Assembly (NCBI GenBank): GCA_038114465.1
Contig: JAYNQW010000009.1
Span: 1-64,000, forward strand
Source: CALINB01 sp938045325
GTDB lineage: Bacteria; Pseudomonadota; Alphaproteobacteria; Rhodospirillales; CALINB01
Reading direction: 5' to 3'
DNA length: 64,000 nucleotides
Both the position numbers and the translations under genes were made by a program. This document shows, piece by piece, positions 26,499 through 35,568 of this stretch. The notes beneath the pieces are model-generated. The model saw nothing but the letters and a program-made list of their open reading frames with translations. It was not told the DNA's origin and made no database searches. Each line of letters begins with the position of its first letter. The first letter of the stretch is position 1.

Positions 26499-28022
26499 GT
26501 GAATCTCGTGAGTCAGGCAGCTGCCGTTACAGTACCGTTTTCAAGCCTTGCTTCTGAAAATATCGTTGAAGGCCGGCTCGGCGTCGTCGATATCGGATCG
26601 AACACGGTCCGTCTTGTCATCTACGATATCCCCAAAAGACTGCCGTTTCCGATGTATAATGAAAAAGTTAAATGCCGCTTGGCAAGCGGTATGCTTGAAA
26701 CCGGCCGCCTGAATCCTGAAGGTGTTGAAAAAGCGATGAGCGCCTTAAGCCGGTTTAAAAAGCTCGGTGTGGCGATGGGGGTGGAAAACTTCGAACTGTT
26801 GGCAACGTCCGCCGTTCGTGATGCCAGCGATGGCTCGCTGTTCGTGGATCAAATCCTGCAATCGTTTGGCTTTACAGTCAAAGTCCTCAGCGGAGCTGAA
26901 GAATCAAAACTGTCCGCTGTCGGTGTTCTCAACGGATTGCCGGAGGCCGACGGCCTGCTCGGAGATCTGGGTGGCGGCAGTCTCGACTTGATTTCGTTGA
27001 ACAATGGCAAATTCGGCAAGCACGCCACGTTTCCCTTCGGACACATTCGTCTTTTCGAAGCATCGGGGCAGGATATTGAAAAGGCGCGCGTGCTCATTAC
27101 GAAGGAATTCAGCAAAACGCCGTTGATCGAAACGTTGAAAGGCAGAACCTTATATGCCGTCGGCGGGTCGTGGCGGAAGATTGCCGAAATTATTTTTAAT
27201 GCGACGGAATATCCATTGAATGTCATCGACGGATTTACAATGACCGCGGAAACAATCATGCCTCATGTCCGCCGCATTGCGGGCTTGGAAGGCAATTGGC
27301 GCGCGCTTGATCATTTCGGCGGCAGCCGGGCGGATACGTTACCCATCGCGGCAATCGTCATGGAGCGGCTGCTGCAGGTTGGTGCGCCGAAAAATATCGC
27401 CTTTTCACGGTTCGGTATGCGTGACGGTCAAATGGTGAAAAGTCTTCCCGACGAGATGCGCCGACAGGACCCGTTCATCATGGGTTGCATCGCGATGACC
27501 GAGCGGAACACGCGTTTCAGCATCGGCGGCAAAGAATTGGTGGCGTGGATGTCGCCGCTGTTCGAAGGCGAAACGACGGATGATTTTCGGCTTCGACTCG
27601 CAACCTGTATTCTGAGCGATATCGGCTGGGACCAGCATCCGGATTACCGCCGCGAATATGTCTTTAACATTATTTTGCGTCTGCCGTTTGCTGGCCTTAC
27701 CCATGAAGACCGGGCGTTTATGGCGCTCACGTTGTTTGTGCGGTGTGGCGGTGAGTTAAAAGATCCGATGGTTGTTCCCATTCGAAAACTTCTGCGTCTG
27801 GAAGATTTGAAAAAAGTTCAAATGATTGGTTTGGCGCTTCGTTTGGCTCATACGATTTCGGGCAGCGCGCCGAGTATCATCGAGTTGACGGAATTAAAGA
27901 AAAAAGACGGGAAGCTTGTTCTCAAATTCCCCGAAAGCGACGACAATTTTATCAGCGAAGCGGTCAACCGGCGCTTGAAAAGGCTCGCGCGCGTTTTGGA
28001 TTTGAAGCCCGCCGTCGTTTAG
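26499..28022 (+). CDS. ppx: Exopolyphosphatase, Ppx/GppA family
   Basis: About 507 residues with an ASKHA ATPase fold: VVDIGSNTVRLVIYD (phosphate 1 loop) and LLGDLGGGSLDLI (phosphate 2 loop). The start is unsure: the frame is open back to a GTG at 26427 inside ppk, with GTGs at 26499 and 26508 just after the ppk stop; I take 26499. It degrades polyphosphate, or pppGpp in some members. Pairing with ppk supports the polyphosphate role. Confidence 0.93.
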   Translation: MNLVSQAAAVTVPFSSLASENIVEGRLGVVDIGSNTVRLVIYDIPKRLPFPMYNEKVKCRLASGMLETGRLNPEGVEKAMSALSRFKKLGVAMGVENFELLATSAVRDASDGSLFVDQILQSFGFTVKVLSGAEESKLSAVGVLNGLPEADGLLGDLGGGSLDLISLNNGKFGKHATFPFGHIRLFEASGQDIEKARVLITKEFSKTPLIETLKGRTLYAVGGSWRKIAEIIFNATEYPLNVIDGFTMTAETIMPHVRRIAGLEGNWRALDHFGGSRADTLPIAAIVMERLLQVGAPKNIAFSRFGMRDGQMVKSLPDEMRRQDPFIMGCIAMTERNTRFSIGGKELVAWMSPLFEGETTDDFRLRLATCILSDIGWDQHPDYRREYVFNIILRLPFAGLTHEDRAFMALTLFVRCGGELKDPMVVPIRKLLRLEDLKKVQMIGLALRLAHTISGSAPSIIELTELKKKDGKLVLKFPESDDNFISEAVNRRLKRLARVLDLKPAVV

Positions 28023-28040
28023 CGCTTCTGTTTACAAATT

Positions 28041-29204
28041 TTAATGTTCGAAAATGACGGTTTTGCCGTTTTTAACGGCTAGCGCGATATCGCCTTGCAG
28101 CAATCTCAAGGCATCTTCCCCGAATACGTCCCGGCGCCAGCCTGATAGCGCCGGCACGTTTGCCTTGTCGCCAAAGGCCGCAAGATTTTCGATATCCTCG
28201 CTGGATGCTAAAAGCTTTTGCGCGACTTCATGCTCATCGCAACGCATTTTCAACAGCACTTTGAGTAATTGCGAGGCCGGTCCTGTGCCGTTTGGTATGC
28301 GGTTGCGCCGTTTCGGTCGGGGCCGGTCTTGATCCGGCACAGCGAGGCCGGCTTTGATGGCTTTGATGATGGCTTCCCCGGCCGGGCCTTCGGCAAATTT
28401 TGCGCCCAGTCCCCGGATGCGGGCCAAATCGGCAGGTTTCTCTGTTGGATGATGAGCAATTTCGAGGAGCTGTTCGTCGCGGATGACGCGGTTGCGCGGT
28501 AAGTCGCGCCGTTTAGCTTCTTCTTCGCGCCACGCTGCGAGCTCCCGGAGAATCGCTAACGTTTTAGGCCGTGCGTTGCCGCTTTTAATCCGTTTAAACA
28601 CTTCGCGGGGATCGGTGTCGTAGGTTGCCGGGGTTGTCAGGATATCCATTTCCTCGGCCAGCCAGCTTTCCCGGCCGTTCGTTCCCAGCTTTTCTCGAAT
28701 TTTATCGTAGACTAAGCGCAGATGTGTAACATCAGCCAGCGCATAATCGATTTGCCGGTCACTCAAGGGGCGGGCGGTCCAATCCGTAAACCTTGAGCCT
28801 TTATCGACCCGCTCGTTTGTGAGTTTGGTTACCAGCATTTCATAACCGACGGAATCGCCGAAGCCGCAAACCATGGCGGCGACCTGCGTATCGAAAACGG
28901 GTTTCGGCAATTTGCCGGATAAATGGTGGAAGATTTCTAAATCCTGGCGGGCGGCGTGAAAGACCTTGAGGATGGATTCATCGGCCATCAGGTCGAACAG
29001 AGGCGTGAGATCGATGCCCGGCGCCAGGGCGTCAATGGCTTTGGCATTTTCCTCCCCGGTTCCCGGCCCCGCGACCTGGACGAGGCACAGCTGCGGCCAG
29101 TACGTCTTTTCACGCATGAACTCGGTATCGACGGTAATGACATCGGCACTGGAAAGGGATTGGCAGAACGCCTCGAGAGACGCCGTATCGCTGATCATCG
29201 GCAT
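28041..29204 (-). CDS. rnd: Ribonuclease D
   Basis: 387 residues. The DEDDy exonuclease domain occupies about residues 1-190, with VDTEF (Exo I), HAARQDLEIF (Exo II) and YALADVTHL (Exo III, Tyr type). An HRDC domain follows (about 215-290), then a second HRDC-like region. RNase D trims tRNA 3' ends. It converges with ppx with an 18-base gap. The ppk-ppx-rnd grouping is common in alphaproteobacteria. Confidence 0.95.
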   Translation of the reverse strand: MPMISDTASLEAFCQSLSSADVITVDTEFMREKTYWPQLCLVQVAGPGTGEENAKAIDALAPGIDLTPLFDLMADESILKVFHAARQDLEIFHHLSGKLPKPVFDTQVAAMVCGFGDSVGYEMLVTKLTNERVDKGSRFTDWTARPLSDRQIDYALADVTHLRLVYDKIREKLGTNGRESWLAEEMDILTTPATYDTDPREVFKRIKSGNARPKTLAILRELAAWREEEAKRRDLPRNRVIRDEQLLEIAHHPTEKPADLARIRGLGAKFAEGPAGEAIIKAIKAGLAVPDQDRPRPKRRNRIPNGTGPASQLLKVLLKMRCDEHEVAQKLLASSEDIENLAAFGDKANVPALSGWRRDVFGEDALRLLQGDIALAVKNGKTVIFEH

Positions 29205-29251
29205 GGCCGGTGCTATACACGAAAAGCCCCGTCCGCCGGAAGGGTAAAAAG

Positions 29252-30169
29252 CTACAGATCCTTAAAAAAGGACAGCATTTTGGCCCGCTGGGCTTGATCG
29301 GGCAGGCGGCCGTAACCCGCACCCAGATTATCGAGCATGTGATGGGGCTTGCTGGTGCCGGGGATCACGCAACTGACGGCGGGGTGGGAGAGGATAAATT
29401 TAAGGTAAAACTGACCCCAGCTTTGGCAATCGAACTCCTTGACCCATGCCGGCAGTTTTTTGCCGCGTACCGAGCCGAAAAGGTCGCCACCTTCGTACGG
29501 ACGGTTGACGAGAACCGCGACACCTTTTTTCGCCGCCACGGGCAGCAGGCGTTCCTCGGCATCGCGCACGCCGATGGAGTACGCCATCTGAACAAAATCG
29601 ATCGGTTCGCGTTCGATCACGTCGGCAAGATCGTTAAGGGCACCGGAGGTGTAATGGGTAATGCCGATGTAACGGATCGTTCCTTTTTCTTTCATCGCGC
29701 GCAGGGTTTTGAGATGGGTATCCCAATCAAGCAGATTATGGATCTGCATTAAATCCATCACGTCGGTTTGCATGTAGCGGAACGATTGCGCCATCTGATC
29801 GATGCCGCTTTGCCGACCGTTCGTCCAGACTTTTGTCGCCAGGAACGATTTCTTGTGGGCATTGATGTATTTTAACAGATCGCCGGAAACGTCTTCGGCG
29901 TTGCCGTACATCGGTGAGCTGTCGATGACGGTGCCGCCGCCAGCAAAAAGGTTTTTCAACACATTGCGTAATGGCGCGCGTTCGTCCTCGCTGCCGCCGA
30001 CATCGAAACCGAGCCATGTACCGAGACCGATCACGGGGAGGGCCTCGCCGGTTTTCGGGATCGGCCGGGTACGCATTTTTGGTGCTGCCGTGGCATCAGT
30101 CATGCCCGGCACCGTCGCCGCCAAGCCGGCCGCTCCCAAAAGTTTTAAAAAGGTCGATCGAAGTATCAT
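29252..30169 (-). CDS. Exported aldo/keto reductase, copy 1
   Basis: 305 residues. The N-terminus (LRSTFLKLLGAAGLAATVPG) looks like a Tat-type signal but has RSxFLK where RRxFLK is expected. The AKR barrel follows from about residue 38. The catalytic tetrad is visible: Asp and Tyr in VIDSSPMYG, Lys in LATKVW, His in MQIHN. Tail segment SCVIPGTSKPHHM fits the family. It is the third gene after the MFS carrier and AKR copy 2 on the minus strand and is clearly its paralogue. An AKR outside the cytoplasm would lack a free NADPH pool, so the true location matters. Confidence 0.85.
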   Translation of the reverse strand: MILRSTFLKLLGAAGLAATVPGMTDATAAPKMRTRPIPKTGEALPVIGLGTWLGFDVGGSEDERAPLRNVLKNLFAGGGTVIDSSPMYGNAEDVSGDLLKYINAHKKSFLATKVWTNGRQSGIDQMAQSFRYMQTDVMDLMQIHNLLDWDTHLKTLRAMKEKGTIRYIGITHYTSGALNDLADVIEREPIDFVQMAYSIGVRDAEERLLPVAAKKGVAVLVNRPYEGGDLFGSVRGKKLPAWVKEFDCQSWGQFYLKFILSHPAVSCVIPGTSKPHHMLDNLGAGYGRLPDQAQRAKMLSFFKDL

Positions 30170-30190
30170 CGGTTTTCATATTCTTTCAAA

Positions 30191-31135
30191 TTATAGGCTA
30201 TCCCAAAACTTAAGCATTTGTTTTCGCTGCGCCGCGTCGGGCATGCGTCCACGAGCCGCATTCAAATTGTCGCGCATATGTTTCGATTTTTTAGTGCCGG
30301 GAATGACACAGGTCACCGACGGGTGAGACAGCACATATTTTAAGAAAAATTGGCCCCAGCTATCGCAATCGAAATCTTTGGCCCACGACGGCAGTTTCAT
30401 GCCGCGCACTTTGCGGAACTGCGAGCCGCGGCGTGGCCCGAAGGTGCGATTGACCATGACCGCCGTGCCGCGGTCGGCGGCAACTTTAAGGATGCGCGTT
30501 TCCGCGCCCACGTCCGAAAGGGAATAACCGAGCTGCACGAAATCGAACTTCTCCTTGGCGATGGCGTCGGCCAGTTCGTCATAGGCGTGCGAAAGATAAT
30601 GCGTAATGCCGATGTAGCGGACCTTGCCTTTGTCCTTGAGGTCGCGAAGCGTCTTCACTTGAGTTTTCCAATCGACCAAATTGTGAATTTGCAGCAGATC
30701 GATTTTGTCCGTGCGCAACACTTTGAAGGAGTTTTTGATTTCCGCGAGGCCGTCTTCCTTGCCGTCCTGGCGGACCTTTGTCGCGATAAAGACTTTGTTG
30801 CGGATGCCGAGTTCGTGAACCAAATCTCCGACGACTTCCTCGGCTTCGCCATAGGAGGGGGCGGTGTCGATAATGCTGGCGCCGCCGCCGATAAGCGTAC
30901 GCAGGACTTGTTTGCGCGGCGCGCGTTCTTCCGGGCTTTTATCGACATCGAAGACACGCGACGTACCAAGCCCGATGATGGGTAACTTTTCGCCGGTGCT
31001 CGGGATCGGGCGTTTTTGAACCGGTTTGGCGGCCAGTGCCGGGCTTGCCGAGGTTAGTGCCGCGGCGGCACCGGCACCACCGATGGTTTTTAGGAAATCA
31101 CTTCGCGTAAGATCGGTTGAATATTTAGATTTCAT
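30191..31135 (-). CDS. Exported aldo/keto reductase, copy 2
   Basis: 314 residues from the ATG with GGGAGGA upstream; the frame is open much further but that part lies inside the MFS gene. Signal-like start TRSDFLKTIGGAGAAAALT, again with RSxFLK, ending ALAAKP. Catalytic residues are in IIDTAPSYG, IATKVR and LQIHN. It overlaps the stop of the MFS gene (ATGA) and precedes copy 1 by 21 bases, so all three are in one operon. Substrate unknown; annotations of similar proteins as oxidoreductases of methylglyoxal or sugars would be guesses. Confidence 0.86.
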   Translation of the reverse strand: MKSKYSTDLTRSDFLKTIGGAGAAAALTSASPALAAKPVQKRPIPSTGEKLPIIGLGTSRVFDVDKSPEERAPRKQVLRTLIGGGASIIDTAPSYGEAEEVVGDLVHELGIRNKVFIATKVRQDGKEDGLAEIKNSFKVLRTDKIDLLQIHNLVDWKTQVKTLRDLKDKGKVRYIGITHYLSHAYDELADAIAKEKFDFVQLGYSLSDVGAETRILKVAADRGTAVMVNRTFGPRRGSQFRKVRGMKLPSWAKDFDCDSWGQFFLKYVLSHPSVTCVIPGTKKSKHMRDNLNAARGRMPDAAQRKQMLKFWDSL

Positions 31136-32454
31136 GATGATTCCTCCCGAATTGTATGTGGGGATTGTTGAGATAATGCCAAGAGATTTTGTTTGCGACC
31201 GAGTAGGATCGCGACCACGCAACCCAAGGCCGCAATGGGAACGGCGATCAGCGACATGGCCGATACGCTGGCGCCCATTGATTTGATACCCGTGAATACC
31301 CAGCCGAATGCGGCGTCGCCGCCCCGGTAGACAACGGTATCGATGAAGTTTTTGCATTTGTATTTTTCTTCGCGGCTGACGACCGTGTAGAGAACTTCGC
31401 GGGCCGGCCGGGAAAAGGCAAAATTGCAGGACCGTCGTAATGACTGAAAGACGATGATCGCGATCAGGGACGGGTAAATAGCTAGCGTAATAAACCCGAT
31501 CAGGCTGGCGAGTGGGACGACAGCCAACGCGGCACCAATGCCCAAATAGCGGATAAAACGGCCGGTCACGAATAATTGCATCAACAACGTGACGATGCCG
31601 ACGGAGAGATCGATGACGGCGAATACCTGTGTACGCTCGGCTTTGCTTTCAAAAGCATCGGCAACGATATGTGCCTGTTGAAAATAAAGAAATGTTGAGA
31701 TCGCCGTATAAATAAACAGATACAGACAAATGCCGATCAGATAGGGCGATTTAAAGACTTGGACGGCGCCGTTGAGGATACCGCCGCCGATAATAGCTTC
31801 GCTGTCCGGTGATGGAGCCGCCTCAGTCTGCGCTAGTTTTGTAATACGGATTAGTTTGTGTAGACAAATGAGAGCGATGCCGAGAAGGGCGGCCGAAATC
31901 AGTAAAAGATTCGCCGTGCCGAGTGACTTCGCAAGCGTAACGGTCACGGCTGGTCCCATGAGCGCGCCCGCGGTGCCGCCCGCAGCGATAAATCCAAACA
32001 GTCTTTTGCCCTGTTCGTTGGAGAATATATCGGCCATGAAACTCCAAAAGACCGAAATGATGAACAGGTTAAAGACGCTGACCCAAACGAAAAACACGCG
32101 TGCCGAATACAATTCCCATGGTTTGTATTGCAGCACGGCGTAAAAAATCAGAATGTTGATAATGAAAAACCAATAGACCCAGGGAAGAAAAACGCGTCGT
32201 GGGAATTTGGCGACGATGGTGCCGAAAATCGGAACGGCGACGAGCATAGTGAGAAACGTCGCGGTGAAAAGCCATTGCAAATTGCGAACGCCGCCCGCTA
32301 GTCCCATGGCATCGCGCACCGGGCGCAGCACGTAATAGGCACACAACAAACAAAAGAAATAGGCGAAGGCCCACAACAACGCGCGGACTTCTTCATCGCG
32401 GACGTTGACGGCGCGTTTGAGTTTTTCGAGGCCGGTCGACTGTAAGGCGTTCAT
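31132..32454 (-). CDS. MFS-type carrier related to nucleotide (ATP/ADP-translocase-like) transporters
   Basis: About 440 residues with roughly twelve membrane helices. The segment YYVLRPVRDAMGLAGG and the block around FGFIAAGGTAGALMGPAVT resemble the Npt/AAA nucleotide-carrier-like MFS group found in free-living Proteobacteria. Start could be the ATG at 32454 or the one three codons earlier. True ATP/ADP exchange is typical of obligate intracellular bacteria, so that specific activity should not be assumed. It heads the operon with the two exported aldo/keto reductases. Confidence 0.72.
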   Translation of the reverse strand: MNALQSTGLEKLKRAVNVRDEEVRALLWAFAYFFCLLCAYYVLRPVRDAMGLAGGVRNLQWLFTATFLTMLVAVPIFGTIVAKFPRRVFLPWVYWFFIINILIFYAVLQYKPWELYSARVFFVWVSVFNLFIISVFWSFMADIFSNEQGKRLFGFIAAGGTAGALMGPAVTVTLAKSLGTANLLLISAALLGIALICLHKLIRITKLAQTEAAPSPDSEAIIGGGILNGAVQVFKSPYLIGICLYLFIYTAISTFLYFQQAHIVADAFESKAERTQVFAVIDLSVGIVTLLMQLFVTGRFIRYLGIGAALAVVPLASLIGFITLAIYPSLIAIIVFQSLRRSCNFAFSRPAREVLYTVVSREEKYKCKNFIDTVVYRGGDAAFGWVFTGIKSMGASVSAMSLIAVPIAALGCVVAILLGRKQNLLALSQQSPHTIREESS

Positions 32455-32582
32455 GGGAGGCATCTTACGGGGGGTCGAAAAAACTGTATACACAAGAATA
32501 CGTGAATAGTGAGATCGTCATGGCGTTTGCTGGCGCCGTGTTTCCTCTTTAAGGTGATGCCAAATCATCAAGGACATCTAAA

Positions 32583-34043
32583 ATGACAAAGCCGCAAAAT
32601 CTCATTTATTTTCAAACGGATAATCATCATCGGCGATGGCTCGGTTGTTACGGCCATCCGGCGGTGCAGACTCCGGTCATGGACCAAATTGCCGCGCGTG
32701 GCGTTCGGTTCGTGAATAACTATTGCGTCACGGCGCATTGCTGTCCGGCGCGGGCGGGAATCGCGACCGGCTGGTTTCCGCATGAGACCGGTTATTGGGA
32801 CAACTGTTTTGCCTATGACGGGAAAGTCCCAAGTTGGATGCATCGTCTTCGTGAGCACGGCCATGAAGTGGTTTCCGTCGGTAAGCTGCATTTTCGTTCG
32901 GGCGATGACGACAACGGATTTAGCGAGGAAATTTTACCGATGCATATCATCGGCGGTGTCGGTGCCCTATCGGGGTTATTGCGCGCGGTCGACCGGGAGC
33001 CGGAACGGCTGGAGCATGGCCAGATGTATCTCGAATCCGGTGAGGGCATGACCGAATATCAAGAGTATGATCTGAAAATTACAGAACATGCCATTGCGTG
33101 GCTGAAAAATCATGCGTCTAAATCCGATAAGCCTTGGACCGTTTTTATCTCCTACCCGACACCGCATCCGGCGTTTCAAGTGCCGAAGCGTTTATTGGAT
33201 ATGTATCCGCCTGAACAAATGTCTCTCCCGGTTCGCTACAAACCGAATGATCGCCCCATGCATCCTGCGGTCGTCACCGCGCGGGAAAAATACGGCATTC
33301 AAGAGATGACCGATGATGATTTGTTGCGCCGAATTGCCGCGGCTTATTGTGCGTTGATCACGCATACCGATGAGCAGATCGGTAAAGTGCTGAAGGTTGC
33401 CGAAGACTTGGGTCTCTTGGAGAACACGCGTGTGCTTTATACTAGCGATCATGGTGAAGCGATCGGTAATCACGGCCTGTTCGGTAAATGGACGCTATAC
33501 GATCACTCGGCCGCCGTGCCGCTGATGATGATGGGGGCGGATATTCCGTCGGGGCACGTCGTCAACCAGCTCACGTCACATGTCGATTTGTTCCCGACAA
33601 TCCTTGAAAGTCTTGGGCTGCCTCTCGCGTCCGAAGACGATAGCTTGTGGGGTCAATCCTTATGGCCGGCAATAAACGGTCATGAAGAAGAACGAATCAT
33701 GTTCAGTGAATATCATTCGGGCGGCTCGCGGCATGGAAGTTTTATGTTGCGTGATGGCGATTGGAAATTGATCTATCACGCCAATGCCGATAATCAGCTG
33801 TTTAATCTCAAGACAGATCCGGAGGAAGCGCACGATTTGATTGAAGCGGGCGAAGGCCAGGAGGTTGAGGCTGCATTAGAAGCAAAACTCAGGGCGATTC
33901 TTGATCCTGAAGCGGTGGATAAACGGGCCAAAGCCGACCAGTTAGCCCGGGCCGAACAACACGGCGGTGTGGAAGCTATTGCAAATCAAGGATATTTCAC
34001 CCATACGCCGATCCCCGGGCAAGATGCGGATATGCACGCTTAA
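32583..34043 (+). CDS. Sulfatase family hydrolase, copy 1
   Basis: 486 residues. The sulfatase signature is HCCPARAGIATG with Cys53 in the C-x-P-x-R motif that is converted to formylglycine. Metal and substrate segments: YFQTDNHHRRWLGCYG (Asn after the Asp where Asp or Gln is usual), VGKLHF, and LYTSDHGEAIGNHGLFGKWT. No signal peptide, so it is cytoplasmic, suggesting small imported sulfate esters or phosphonate monoesters. It is a clear paralogue of the gene at 49.9 kb (same Cys53, similar C-terminal tail). No sulfatase-maturing enzyme is in the window. Confidence 0.86.
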   Translation: MTKPQNLIYFQTDNHHRRWLGCYGHPAVQTPVMDQIAARGVRFVNNYCVTAHCCPARAGIATGWFPHETGYWDNCFAYDGKVPSWMHRLREHGHEVVSVGKLHFRSGDDDNGFSEEILPMHIIGGVGALSGLLRAVDREPERLEHGQMYLESGEGMTEYQEYDLKITEHAIAWLKNHASKSDKPWTVFISYPTPHPAFQVPKRLLDMYPPEQMSLPVRYKPNDRPMHPAVVTAREKYGIQEMTDDDLLRRIAAAYCALITHTDEQIGKVLKVAEDLGLLENTRVLYTSDHGEAIGNHGLFGKWTLYDHSAAVPLMMMGADIPSGHVVNQLTSHVDLFPTILESLGLPLASEDDSLWGQSLWPAINGHEEERIMFSEYHSGGSRHGSFMLRDGDWKLIYHANADNQLFNLKTDPEEAHDLIEAGEGQEVEAALEAKLRAILDPEAVDKRAKADQLARAEQHGGVEAIANQGYFTHTPIPGQDADMHA

Positions 34044-34141
34044 ACGAATATTAAGTGATCTCCGTCATATCTTTGCCGCAAAGTATCGTTACTTTACGCC
34101 ATGACAGTCGAAACGCTCTATTTTTGATTTGCAAAGGAAAA

Positions 34142-34711
34142 ATGATGACGCGCACAATTCATGGACTGCTCGCCCTTCTGGCATTGATTGTTTTCAGCTT
34201 GCCGAATGCCGTGCAGGCCGCCGAAGATGATACCTTCAGTCAGGAAGAAGTCATGAGTAAGGCGCGCGGCTTTTTCGGCGAAACCACCAAGGGGCTTGCA
34301 AAGGCCGTCGAGAAGGTCTTCAAGGATCAGGGCCGTCCCAACGCGATCATCACGGGCGAAGAAGCGAGCGGTGCTTTCGGCATCGGCGCGCGTTACGGCA
34401 AAGGCGAGTTGACGAAAAAAGGCGGTAAGCCGATCAAGATTTATTGGCAGGGGCCGTCCGTCGGTTTTGATATCGGCGGCAACGCATCGAAGGTATTCAC
34501 CTTGGTGTATCATCTCAAGCACACCGATCTCATCTATCAACGCTTTCCGGGCGTCGACGGTAGTTTTTATGTCGTCGCGGGTGTCGGCGTGAATTATCTC
34601 CAAAGCGGTGAGACAATCCTTGCGCCCATGCGCACCGGCGTGGGACTGCGGGCCGGCGCCTCCATCGGTTACCTGCATTTCACCAAAGAACACTCCTGGA
34701 ATCCGTTTTAG
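34142..34711 (+). CDS. eipA: EipA family envelope protein (DUF1134)
   Basis: 189 residues with a signal peptide ending NAVQAAED. The DUF1134 core has GAFGIGARYGKGEL, IYWQGPSVGFDIGGNASKVF and RFPGVDGSFYVVAGVGVNY. In Brucella EipA is a periplasmic beta-sandwich protein needed for envelope integrity, and the family is widespread in alphaproteobacteria. The start is the ATG after AAAGGAAAA; an earlier in-frame start lacks a signal peptide. It is a single gene between sulfatase 1 and the two-component system. Confidence 0.9.
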   Translation: MMTRTIHGLLALLALIVFSLPNAVQAAEDDTFSQEEVMSKARGFFGETTKGLAKAVEKVFKDQGRPNAIITGEEASGAFGIGARYGKGELTKKGGKPIKIYWQGPSVGFDIGGNASKVFTLVYHLKHTDLIYQRFPGVDGSFYVVAGVGVNYLQSGETILAPMRTGVGLRAGASIGYLHFTKEHSWNPF

Positions 34712-34833
34712 TTGATTTGCCCCCTGGCAAAGCCAGGCGCATGGATTCTGCTTGAGACGAAGGGTAAGGCCACTATTACAATGGTTATCCAGCCCTGCAG
34801 CCCATAGAAATCATACATTAATAATTTGTCATT

Positions 34834-34865
34834 TTGACTGCGGTGTCCCGATGATTAAGATCGGG
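34834..34865 (+). promoter_or_regulatory. Promoter giving a probable leaderless mRNA, with an overlapping dyad
   Basis: TTGACT (34834-34839) and TAAGAT (34856-34861) with a 16-base spacer place transcription start at about the ATG of the response regulator (34868). No ribosome site precedes that ATG. CCCGAT-n7-ATCGGG (34847-34865) overlaps the spacer and -10, suggesting autoregulation. Confidence 0.5.
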
Positions 34866-34867
34866 CT

Positions 34868-35545
34868 ATGCGTGTTCTCGTAATCGAAGATGATGAAGAA
34901 GCTGCCGCCTACATGGCGAAAGGCCTCAAAGAGCAAGGTTTTGTTGTCGATCTTGCGACAACCGGGCCCGACGGTCTCGCGCTTGCGACCGCTGAAACTT
35001 ATGACCTATTGATCGTGGATCGGATGTTGCCGGGCATGGATGGGCTTGTCATTGTCGAGGCCCTGCGTAAAAGCGACAATCAAACACCGGTATTGTTCTT
35101 GAGCGCTTTGGGCCAGGTTGATGACCGGGTGAAGGGCCTGCAAGCGGGCGGTGACGATTACCTCACCAAACCGTATGCATTTTCCGAACTACTGGCGCGC
35201 ATCGAGGCGTTGCTGCGCCGGGGCAAAGGCGTGAGCGAGCAAACCACTTTTAAAGTCGCCGACTTGGAACTCGATCTGCTGAAGCGCTCGGTTACCCGAG
35301 GCGGGCAGGACATTGATCTGCAGCCGCGGGAGTTTAAGCTGCTCGAATATTTGATGCGCCACTCCGGACAAGTGGTTACCCGCACCATGTTGCTCGAAGG
35401 GGTGTGGGATTATCATTTCGATCCCAAGACTAACGTGATCGACGTGCATATCAGCCGGTTGCGGCAAAAAATTGATAAGGATTTTAACCCACCCCTGCTG
35501 CAAACCGTGCGTGGCGCGGGTTATAGTCTTCGCGAGCCGACATAA
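34868..35545 (+). CDS. OmpR/PhoB-family response regulator
   Basis: 225 residues: receiver domain (about 1-115) with VIEDDEEAAA, phospho-acceptor Asp51 in LLIVDRMLPGMDG and the conserved Lys in DDYLTKPYAF, then a winged-helix DNA-binding domain (about 125-222, ending VRGAGYSLREP). Sequence is close to CusR/CzcR/QseB-like regulators. It precedes its sensor kinase by 23 bases. degP lies convergent just downstream, so an envelope stress or metal role is a fair guess only. Confidence 0.93.
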   Translation: MRVLVIEDDEEAAAYMAKGLKEQGFVVDLATTGPDGLALATAETYDLLIVDRMLPGMDGLVIVEALRKSDNQTPVLFLSALGQVDDRVKGLQAGGDDYLTKPYAFSELLARIEALLRRGKGVSEQTTFKVADLELDLLKRSVTRGGQDIDLQPREFKLLEYLMRHSGQVVTRTMLLEGVWDYHFDPKTNVIDVHISRLRQKIDKDFNPPLLQTVRGAGYSLREPT

Positions 35546-35568
35546 ACAAGGCGACAAAGAGAATACGT

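Noticed and set aside
29252..31135. Confident Tat export of the aldo/keto reductases
   Set aside because: Both signals have RSxFLK instead of RRxFLK, so export by Tat is only a possibility.
34080..34095. AAAGTA-TCGT-TACTTT inverted repeat between sulfatase 1 and eipA
   Set aside because: Short, AT-rich and without a T-run; too weak to call as terminator or operator.
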